Shown here: positions 1 through 4,565 of the stretch, in pieces
How the letters are laid out: each line of letters begins with the position of its first letter
How positions within the stretch are numbered: position 1 is the stretch's first letter
DNA from: Eubacteriales bacterium
Lineage (GTDB): Bacteria; Bacillota; Clostridia; Oscillospirales; Oscillospiraceae
Length of the DNA: 8,399 nucleotides
Assembly: GCA_030528965.1 (NCBI GenBank)
Contig: JAUMXS010000053.1
Span: 1-8,399, forward strand
Reading direction: 5' to 3'
Made by a program: the position numbers and the translations under genes
The notes under the pieces: generated by a model
Told to the model about the DNA's origin: nothing
Seen by the model: the letters and a program-made list of their open reading frames with translations, nothing else
Databases searched by the model: none

Positions 1-1020
1 CAGGAGCATCTGTGCGGTGAAGTATCCGATGAAAGCGCCGAGCAGGAGCAGGAGAATGATGCGGAGCAGCAGGTCGGTGCCGAGCGACTGATAGAACAGG
101 ATCTCCAGAAGCAGGACGCAGAGTACGAGTGCGCAGCCGGCGGCGAGACAATATTTGAACACGGGACGCAGAGGCCGCACGGCAACGACGTCTCCCGCGC
201 TCTCCATCCGGCGGCGGCGGGAGAGGCAAAGCCCCAGCAGCAGAAACACAAGACCGGCGGCGGCATAGCCCGCGAGATATTCCCAGCCGGTAAATTCGAC
301 ATTGAGGAAGGTCCGGTATTCATCCGCATAAACCGGGCGCCAGCCGGTGGTGCTCAGCAGTTTCACGACCGGAGAGAGAAAGTCCAGACGGCTGCCCGAG
401 GAGAGGAAGCCGAAAAGGATATCCGACAGGAGCTGCCGTACGATGGTCTCCACTACGATGACGGTGAAGAGGAGGACCACATAGACGACGGGCAGGACGA
501 GGACATGACCGGTGAGCTGCGCGCAGAGGACGGCGAAGCCGAAGAAGAGCAGATTGAGGAGACAAAACTGCGCAAACAGATGCATGGCAGAGGGCAGGAA
601 CAGGGAGAGATGACCGTAAGCGCCGATAACGACGCAGTACAGGCAGAGCCCGAGGATGTTGACGGCCCAGAATGCGGTGAGACCGGCGGCGGTCTGTGTG
701 AGAAAGACGCATTCGCGGCGCAGGGGGAGTGCCCCGAAAGCGCCCGCGCTGCGGATTGTGTAAAGATGGCTGAAAACCGCCATGGCCGCGAAGGCCGCGA
801 AAATGAAACTGGTTAGGATGCCGATCTGATAGAGACTGGAAGGAAGCGAATACTGAAGAAAGCGCGTGATGTCGGACAGCTCATTCATGTGGTGCAGGGA
901 ATCGGGCACACCCAGAAGCGGGAAGAGCCATACGCAGAAGTAGGCAGCCCAGATGGGCCAGAAGCGTACAAGCGTATGCCGATAGAGATTTTTGTTAAAG
1001 TACGATATCTTTTGCCGCAT
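1..1020 (-). CDS. ABC-2-like transporter permease (C-terminus cut off by window edge)
   Basis: The minus-strand frame starts at ATG 1018-1020 and stays open for 340 codons to base 1, so the C-terminus lies outside the window. The start is set by GGGAGGTG at 1027-1034, six bases upstream. The protein is very hydrophobic. Likely membrane segments lie near residues 18-37, 62-87, 105-133, 140-168, 171-193, 245-266, 288-310 and 318-338, with a basic cluster SRRRRM at 267-272 between the sixth and seventh. The start overlaps the end of the ATPase gene by 26 bases, which indicates translational coupling. It is therefore most likely the membrane partner of that ATPase in an exporter of the YtrBC/ABC-2 kind. 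The substrate cannot be read from the sequence; drug, peptide or cell-envelope stress roles are typical for GntR(YtrA)-ABC operons. The family call rests on topology and context rather than on a diagnostic motif. Confidence 0.85.
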   Translation of the reverse strand, partial: MRQKISYFNKNLYRHTLVRFWPIWAAYFCVWLFPLLGVPDSLHHMNELSDITRFLQYSLPSSLYQIGILTSFIFAAFAAMAVFSHLYTIRSAGAFGALPLRRECVFLTQTAAGLTAFWAVNILGLCLYCVVIGAYGHLSLFLPSAMHLFAQFCLLNLLFFGFAVLCAQLTGHVLVLPVVYVVLLFTVIVVETIVRQLLSDILFGFLSSGSRLDFLSPVVKLLSTTGWRPVYADEYRTFLNVEFTGWEYLAGYAAAGLVFLLLGLCLSRRRRMESAGDVVAVRPLRPVFKYCLAAGCALVLCVLLLEILFYQSLGTDLLLRIILLLLLGAFIGYFTAQMLL

Positions 1021-1888
1021 AATCGACACCTCCCAGTTCATAGATGAAGATCTCCTCCAGTGTCAGGGGCAGTACGTCCATAAATACCGGAGAGAGGGCG
1101 GCAAAGGCATTGGTGACCTCCTCGGCCTGCCCGCGGACGATAAGTGTACGCAGGCGTCCGGTGCCGCTTTCGTGGAGGATCTCCGGCCCGGTCGGAAGTT
1201 CGGTCTTTTCGCCCGGAACGAACTGGACCTTGACGACGTTGTCCTGGAGTTCGGAGAGACTGCGTTCGAGCAGGACTTTTCCGTGGTTGATAATGCCCAC
1301 ATGGTCGCAGACGTCCTCCAGCTCACGCAGGTTGTGAGAGGATACGAGCACGGTCGTGCCGTACTCGGCGGCGTCGGCGAGCAGGATGCTCCAGACCTGA
1401 CGGCGCATGACGGGGTCGAGACCGTCAACAGGCTCGTCGAGGATGAGAATATCCGGCCGGAGGCTCATGGCGAGCCAGAAAGCCGCCTGTTTCTGCATGC
1501 CGCGGCTCATGCGGCGAAGGGGCTGTTTTTCGTTCAGACTGAAAACCTCACGGAGCTTTGCGTAACGCTCCATGTCCACGGAACCGTAAGTTCCTTTATA
1601 AAATCGCATCATATCGCGGATGGAAGCCTGGGAGAAATAGAAGATGTCATCCGGGATATAAGCAATACGCTTTTTGACGGCGGGGTTTTCCCAGACCGGT
1701 TCGCCGTCCACGAGGATCTTACCGGAATCGGGGCGATAAACGCCTGTAATATGACGGATGATGGTGGTTTTTCCGGCGCCGTTCGGCCCGACCAGACCGT
1801 ACACCGCACCATGCGGGACGTTCAGGGACAAACCGTCCAGAGCCCGGAAGCCTTCAAAGGTTTTGACAACATTTTCCGTGCGGATCAT
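995..1888 (-). CDS. ABC transporter ATP-binding protein (YtrB-like)
   Basis: This 297-residue cytoplasmic ATPase would power the neighbouring permease. Visible motifs in order are: Walker A GPNGAGKT (34-41), ABC signature MSRGMQKQ (127-134, in place of the canonical LSGGQ), Walker B ILILDEP (147-153), D-loop GLDP (156-159) and the switch histidine in SSHN (H185). The region after about residue 215 is a C-terminal extension common in ABC-2/drug-export ATPases. The ATG overlaps the gntR stop as ATGA (1885-1888), and GGAGG lies about ten bases upstream inside gntR. The stop is TAA at 995-997, inside the permease gene. The arrangement gntR-ATPase-permease matches the YtrA-regulated transport operons of Firmicutes. 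Confidence is high for the ATPase and low for any substrate. Confidence 0.95.
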   Translation of the reverse strand: MIRTENVVKTFEGFRALDGLSLNVPHGAVYGLVGPNGAGKTTIIRHITGVYRPDSGKILVDGEPVWENPAVKKRIAYIPDDIFYFSQASIRDMMRFYKGTYGSVDMERYAKLREVFSLNEKQPLRRMSRGMQKQAAFWLAMSLRPDILILDEPVDGLDPVMRRQVWSILLADAAEYGTTVLVSSHNLRELEDVCDHVGIINHGKVLLERSLSELQDNVVKVQFVPGEKTELPTGPEILHESGTGRLRTLIVRGQAEEVTNAFAALSPVFMDVLPLTLEEIFIYELGGVDYAAKDIVL

Positions 1889-2262
1889 CTCTCGCCGCCC
1901 TCCTTTTTTCTGATCGATTCTGCGCGGGTCAGGAGTTCGGGGATATCCATTCCCAGATAAAAGAGCTCCTCAAGAACAGAGTCCAGCTTCGAAAGCAGTT
2001 CCTCACGATGTACGTCGCTCGCGTCACGACGATCGCTGACAAAACTGCCTTTTCCCGGGACGGAGTAGAGATAGCCCTCCTGCTCGAGTTCCCGGTAAGC
2101 CCGCTGGATCGTGTTGGGGTTGATCGCCAACTGCCCCGCGAGTTCACGCACCGACGGCATCCGGTCACCCGGAGAGAGTACACCTGCGACGATCTGTCGT
2201 CGGTAATTGTCCTTGACTTGTTCGTATATGGCCCGAGGATTCCGGAAGTCGATATTGACCAT
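1885..2262 (-). CDS. GntR-family transcriptional regulator, YtrA subfamily
   Basis: This is a 125-residue DNA-binding repressor. Residues 12-76 form the GntR winged helix-turn-helix: IYEQVKDNYRRQIVAG, then PGDRMPSVRELA (31-42), the recognition-helix region INPNTIQRAYRELE (47-60) and the wing YSVPGKGSFV (66-75). Only about 45 residues follow, mostly helical. That short tail, instead of a FadR/HutC effector domain, is what defines the YtrA type. The ATG at 2260-2262 has GGAGGTG at 2271-2277, eight bases upstream. It is the first gene of the operon and overlaps the ATPase by four bases. YtrA regulators usually repress their own ABC operon; the palindrome at the promoter supports that here. The effector is unknown. 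Confidence 0.94.
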   Translation of the reverse strand: MVNIDFRNPRAIYEQVKDNYRRQIVAGVLSPGDRMPSVRELAGQLAINPNTIQRAYRELEQEGYLYSVPGKGSFVSDRRDASDVHREELLSKLDSVLEELFYLGMDIPELLTRAESIRKKEGGER

Positions 2263-2293
2263 ATCACTCGCACCTCCACTTCTTGCGTCTTAA

Positions 2294-2316
2294 CTGTATT
2301 AATACTGCTAGTACAG
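2294..2316. promoter_or_regulatory. Probable GntR operator (23-bp imperfect palindrome)
   Basis: The plus-strand sequence begins CTGTATTAATAC and ends CTAGTACAG. The outer arms CTGTA/TACAG are perfect, and eight of eleven position pairs are complementary around the central base. It contains the perfect 10-mer GTATTAATAC (2296-2305). The site lies just downstream of the -10 and over the expected transcription start, where a bound repressor would block initiation. Binding by the adjacent GntR protein is inferred. Confidence 0.65.
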
Positions 2317-2319
2317 CTA

Positions 2320-2348
2320 AGATAACACAGTGCTCCCCTGCCTGTCAA
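2320..2348 (-). promoter_or_regulatory. Sigma-A promoter of the gntR-ABC operon
   Basis: Read on the minus strand, TTGACA (2343-2348) is followed after exactly 17 bases by TTATCT (2320-2325). The -35 matches the consensus perfectly and the -10 in four of six positions. Transcription should start near 2313, giving a leader of about 50 bases before gntR. Confidence 0.8.
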
Positions 2349-2372
2349 GAGATAAAGAGGAATATTTTAGGG

Positions 2373-2402
2373 GTCATGATTCACGCGGGACGGGCATACC
2401 CT
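2373..2402 (+). promoter_or_regulatory. Sigma-E-like promoter upstream of yabP
   Basis: GTCATGATT (2373-2381) resembles the sigma-E -35 (GTCATATT type). After a 13-base spacer, CATACCCT (2395-2402) resembles the -10 CATACAMT. A start near 2408 would leave about 28 bases to the yabP ATG. In B. subtilis, yabP and yabQ are expressed in the mother cell under sigma-E, so position and context agree. No better sigma-A site was seen between 2349 and 2435. Confidence 0.45.
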
Positions 2403-2435
2403 GTACCACGATGGACTGACGGGAGGGAAAACGGG

Positions 2436-2723
2436 ATGGCATATGAAGAAAAGTCGATGACGGTACAGACTGCGCCGCACAATATCATATTGGAGGGGCG
2501 TCGGCGGCTGCTGGTATCGGGAGTGAAGGAAGTATCGCGTTTTGACGAGGGAGAGATCGCGATGGACACGAGTATGGGCGAACTGATCGTCCGGGGCGAG
2601 GAACTGCACATCGGGCGGCTGAGTCTGGACGTCGGGGAGCTGAGCGTGGAGGGGCATGTGACGGAGCTGTGCTATGAAGAAACGGAGCCGACGGGCGGTT
2701 TCTGGAGCCGGTTGTTTCGGTAA
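2436..2723 (+). CDS. yabP: Sporulation protein YabP
   Basis: This 95-residue protein belongs to the YabP/YqfC family, small mother-cell proteins needed for spore coat/cortex development. The N-terminus HNIILEGRRRLLVSGVKEV (15-33), then DEGEIAMDTSMGELIVRG (37-54) and the L-rich strand pattern through LSVEGHVTELCYEE (69-82) are the family signature, which is all beta. The frame is open further upstream, but ATG 2436 is chosen because GGGAGGG at 2421-2427 lies eight bases before it and because it gives the usual family length. It is the first gene of the yabP-yabQ-divIC-yabR block. The rqcP/yabO gene that normally precedes it is absent; the divergent ABC operon is there instead. The exact molecular function of YabP is not known. 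Confidence 0.93.
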   Translation: MAYEEKSMTVQTAPHNIILEGRRRLLVSGVKEVSRFDEGEIAMDTSMGELIVRGEELHIGRLSLDVGELSVEGHVTELCYEETEPTGGFWSRLFR

Positions 2724-2729
2724 AGCGAT

Positions 2730-3359
2730 ATGGAAAACCCGATAGTTGGGCAGATTGAACAGGCGGCGGCCGCGCTGCTGTCGGGCGGCGGCCTGGGCCT
2801 TTTATATGATGTATTCCGTATGCCGCGGCGAAAGCTGGGCTTTGCGGCGGTATGGGATGGGCTGTTTTGGGGCTGCGTATTGGCCGCACTGTTCATGCTG
2901 GCGCAGGCCGGGGCGGACGGAGTGCGGATCTACAGTCTGCTGGCGGCGGTGCTGGGAGGAGGGCTCTATATGGGCGTTCTTAGCCCGATCGTACGGAAGG
3001 GATTGGAATTTTTATGCAGTAAACTGGAACGTGTCATACGGTTTGTGCTGAGAAAGCTGAAAAAAGGCGGAAATAAAATCGCGGATATTTTCAAAAAGGG
3101 CTTCCCAAAGTTAAAAAAATGGTATAAAATGGAGCGGCGCAAAGAATCATCGTCCGAAGAAGGGCGAAAAAGACCCGGGAGAAAGGGGCGAAGTCATGAA
3201 GCTGAAGAGAAGCGGCATACTGGTCAGGGTCGTCATTTTGGCGCTGGTCGTATACGCCTGCATCGGCATCGTGTCGGTTCGGACCCAGGTGGAGGAGGCG
3301 CGGCTTGCGCAGGAAGATCTGCAGGCTGCGGTCAATGCGGCAGCGGCGAAGAATGCTGA
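2730..3359 (+). CDS. yabQ: Spore cortex biosynthesis protein YabQ, with an aberrantly long C-terminal frame
   Basis: YabQ is a membrane protein of the forespore outer membrane required for cortex formation in B. subtilis. Here the N-terminal part is typical: a glycine-rich first segment GGGLGLLYDVFRM (19-31), VWDGLFWGCVLAALFML (41-57) and IYSLLAAVLGGGLYMGVLSP (67-86), giving about three membrane segments. A basic, probably cytoplasmic helix follows to about residue 135. It starts six bases after the yabP stop, so it is probably coupled. The open frame gives 209 residues, but from residue 156 onward it overlaps divIC by 164 bases and reads Gly/Arg/Cys-rich, as expected for an out-of-frame shadow. 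The genuine end is probably near 3197-3199, where a TGA in another frame overlaps the divIC ATG. See the findings for a possible one-base indel. Confidence 0.85.
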   Translation: MENPIVGQIEQAAAALLSGGGLGLLYDVFRMPRRKLGFAAVWDGLFWGCVLAALFMLAQAGADGVRIYSLLAAVLGGGLYMGVLSPIVRKGLEFLCSKLERVIRFVLRKLKKGGNKIADIFKKGFPKLKKWYKMERRKESSSEEGRKRPGRKGRSHEAEEKRHTGQGRHFGAGRIRLHRHRVGSDPGGGGAACAGRSAGCGQCGSGEEC

Positions 3360-3474
3360 GCTGGAATATCAGATCACGCATGCCGAGGACGACGAGACCA
3401 TAGAGGACATAGCCCGGTCGAAGCTGGGCCTGGTCTATCCGGGAGAGAAGATTTTTTACGACGTGGGTGGTTGA
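3196..3474 (+). CDS. divIC: Septum formation initiator, DivIC/FtsB family
   Basis: This 92-residue bitopic division protein has a short basic cytoplasmic start (MKLKRSG), one membrane helix (8-27), an extracytoplasmic heptad-rich coiled coil (about 29-63) and the family C-terminal motif ETIEDIARSKLGLVYPGE (67-84). DivIC acts with FtsL and DivIB at the septum, where the complex activates septal peptidoglycan synthesis. The ATG has the purine-rich AAAGGGG (3182-3188) upstream. Position between yabQ and an S1-domain gene matches the B. subtilis yabQ-divIC-yabR order, which supports DivIC over other FtsB-like proteins. A sigma-A promoter specific to divIC is not obvious; the TATAAAAT at 3123-3130 has no convincing -35. 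Confidence 0.93.
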   Translation: MKLKRSGILVRVVILALVVYACIGIVSVRTQVEEARLAQEDLQAAVNAAAAKNAELEYQITHAEDDETIEDIARSKLGLVYPGEKIFYDVGG

Positions 3475-3505
3475 TACCGATGACCCGGCCGGTGAACAGA
3501 GGAGC

Positions 3506-3521
3506 CGGTACGGAGGTACGG
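3506..3521 (+). repeat. Perfect tandem duplication of GGTACGGA
   Basis: GGTACGGA occurs twice head to tail (3506-3513 and 3514-3521) in the 93-base gap between divIC and the S1 gene. No terminator or clear promoter was seen in that gap, so the S1 gene is probably cotranscribed with divIC. The repeat has no evident function. Confidence 0.4.
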
Positions 3522-3567
3522 ATTCAATAGACCGGAAACTGTGATTATAGCGAGGAAAGAACAGAAC

Positions 3568-3999
3568 ATGCAGCAGCTGGAAGTGGGAGCAGTATTTGAG
3601 GGAAAAGTAACCGGAATTACACGGTTTGGCGCATTTGTGGCCCTGCCCATGGGAGGAAACGGGTTGGTCCACATTTCGGAAATAGCACGCGGCTATGTCA
3701 ATGATGTGCATGATTGCCTGACGGAAGGCCAGATGGTCAAGGTCAAAGTGATCGGTCTGGGCGAAGGCGGAAAAGTCAATCTGTCGATCAAGCGGGCGGA
3801 GGAGCCTGCGCCCGGAGAACAGCAGCAACAGCAGCGTCCGCGTGGAGGGAATCGTGGGAATTACCGTGCTCCGACCCCGCCCGCTGAGCTGAGCTTCGAG
3901 GATAAGCTTAAGCACTTTATGCAGGATTCCGACAGCCGTATGTCGGGAAACAAGCTCTACGCGGAAAAGCGTACATCGCGCCGGCGCAGAGATTATTAA
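3568..3999 (+). CDS. yabR: S1 RNA-binding domain protein, YabR-like
   Basis: This is a 143-residue cytoplasmic protein. Residues 2-77 form one S1/OB-fold domain: VGAVFEGKVTGITRFGAFVAL (6-26), GLVHISEIA (32-40), VNDVHDCLTEGQMVKVKVI (44-62) and KVNLSIK (69-75), all hallmarks of RNA-binding S1 repeats. A glutamine run (85-89) and an Arg/Gly-rich linker follow. The tail ELSFEDKLKHFMQDSD (107-122) ends in a strongly basic KRTSRRRRDY. The frame could start at GTG 3541, but ATG 3568 is preferred: GAGGAAAG (3552-3559) precedes it and homologues begin just before the VG.. strand. YabR-type proteins follow divIC in Bacilli and Clostridia and are related to the general stress protein 13 group. The RNA target is unknown. 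Confidence 0.92.
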   Translation: MQQLEVGAVFEGKVTGITRFGAFVALPMGGNGLVHISEIARGYVNDVHDCLTEGQMVKVKVIGLGEGGKVNLSIKRAEEPAPGEQQQQQRPRGGNRGNYRAPTPPAELSFEDKLKHFMQDSDSRMSGNKLYAEKRTSRRRRDY

Positions 4000-4021
4000 A
4001 AAAGAAAAGAAAACAAGCTTT

Positions 4022-4044
4022 TCCCGGGTGCAGAAAGCCCGGGA
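4022..4044. other. Hairpin after the S1 gene (possible weak terminator)
   Basis: TCCCGGG and CCCGGGA form a 7-bp stem around a nine-base loop, 22 bases after the yabR stop. No U-run follows on the plus strand, so it is not a standard intrinsic terminator. On the minus strand T-rich sequence follows at a short distance. Confidence 0.45.
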
Positions 4045-4052
4045 GAGTCCGT

Positions 4053-4103
4053 GCGCCCGTGCGAAGGCTGTATGAAAGAGGCGGCTTTCGGCAAAACGGG
4101 CGC
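4053..4103. other. Nested inverted repeat in the intergenic region
   Basis: GCGCCCGT (4053-4060) and ACGGGCGC (4096-4103) are a perfect 8-bp inverted repeat. Inside it GAAAG (4074-4078) pairs with CTTTC (4085-4089). It lies between the S1 gene and the next promoter. It matches no riboswitch or small RNA that I recognise. Bases 4104-4167 hold nothing further that I can identify. Confidence 0.4.
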
Positions 4104-4167
4104 ATAATTGGTTGGAATATACGAAATTCTTCCGGGAGCGGGAACGGAATTTTACCGGAAAAGACGC

Positions 4168-4196
4168 TTGACAGGAAGGAAACGTGCCGTTATACT
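4168..4196 (+). promoter_or_regulatory. Sigma-A promoter of the leucine T-box operon
   Basis: TTGACA (4168-4173), a 17-base spacer, then TATACT (4191-4196). Transcription should start near 4203, immediately before the T-box stem I. This is the strongest promoter-like sequence in the window. Confidence 0.88.
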
Positions 4197-4303
4197 GACG
4201 ACATACCACCAAGGAAAAATGCGCAGAAGGAATTACGTCCCGCATACAGACGTTACAGAGAGCCGGCGGCAGCTGTGAGCCGGTACGTATGGGCGGCGGC
4301 GGT

Positions 4304-4306
4304 CTC
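4304..4306 (+). promoter_or_regulatory. Probable specifier codon CUC (Leu)
   Basis: CTC lies on the 3' side of the stem I internal loop, directly before the lower helix strand AUUCC. It is followed by A, as usual for specifiers. A leucine specifier agrees with the LeuA-like gene downstream and with the UGGU that fits discriminator A. Assignment is by hand folding; a shifted triplet is possible. Confidence 0.65.
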
Positions 4307-4439
4307 ATTCCGGAGCAGGTTCCCTGAACGAAGAAGTAGGGGATCCCGGCACGCCCCGTTATCATGGCGGAGGACTTGACAGAGTCCCGTGAGCGGCCGC
4401 GAAAAGCGGCAAGGAGAGTGGTACCGCGCAAGATAGTTT

Positions 4440-4476
4440 GCGTCTCTCCCCCGGAACTGGGGGTGGGGCGCTTTTT
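4440..4476 (+). terminator. Intrinsic terminator of the T-box leader
   Basis: The arms 4440-4452 (GCGTCTCTCCCCC) and 4459-4471 (GGGGGTGGGGCGC) form a 13-position stem with a single T-T mismatch and a six-base loop, followed by TTTTTG. The 5' arm includes the CUCUCC needed by the antiterminator, so the two structures exclude each other. Confidence 0.92.
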
Positions 4477-4565
4477 GTTTTGCCCGAAAGAGGGCATACA
4501 GCAGAAAGCCGAAAGACTCCCGGGATACTTTGAGAAAAGAGGAAGAACGAAAGGAGCGGACAACG

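Larger units (their letters stand above)
4204..4476 (+). promoter_or_regulatory. T-box riboswitch leader, probably tRNA-Leu responsive
   Basis: The leader senses uncharged tRNA and controls transcription of the downstream operon. Stem I has a lower helix GGAAU (4229-4233)/AUUCC (4307-4311), CGU (4251-4253)/ACG (4285-4287) and a distal helix CCGGC (4263-4267)/GCCGG (4279-4283), with the typical ACAGAGAG bulge sequence at 4255-4262. The stem III-like element contains CACGCCCCGTTATC (4350-4363). Two further hairpins, GGACT/AGTCC (4372-4387) and GCCGC/GCGGC (4396-4410), precede the conserved T-box motif AGTGGTACCGCG (4417-4428). UGGU at 4419-4422 would pair with the acceptor end of a tRNA with discriminator A, as in tRNA-Leu. 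GGAGAG (4413-4418) pairs with CUCUCC (4444-4449) to form the antiterminator, sharing bases with the terminator. A small hairpin TGCCC/GGGCA (4481-4496) follows in the untranslated leader. Confidence 0.93.

Noticed and set aside
320..816. Short frames on both strands at 320-712 (minus) and 505-816 (plus)
   Set aside because: Both lie inside the permease gene, whose frame encodes regular membrane helices over the whole region.
992..1960. A 322-codon plus-strand frame opposite the ABC ATPase
   Set aside because: The minus strand has Walker A, signature and Walker B motifs with overlapping operon structure; the plus-strand product resembles nothing.
3123..3130. TATAAAAT as a -10 element for divIC
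   Set aside because: No acceptable -35 lies 16-18 bases upstream, and the site is within the yabQ coding region.
4041..4110. Resemblance of GAGAGTCCGTGC to the start of RNase P RNA
   Set aside because: Only about 125 bases are available before the next promoter, far too short for RNase P RNA, and its other conserved segments are missing.
3091..4563. A 490-codon minus-strand frame across divIC, yabR and the T-box leader
   Set aside because: It crosses well-supported genes and a structured RNA on the other strand. It has no family signature or plausible ribosome site.
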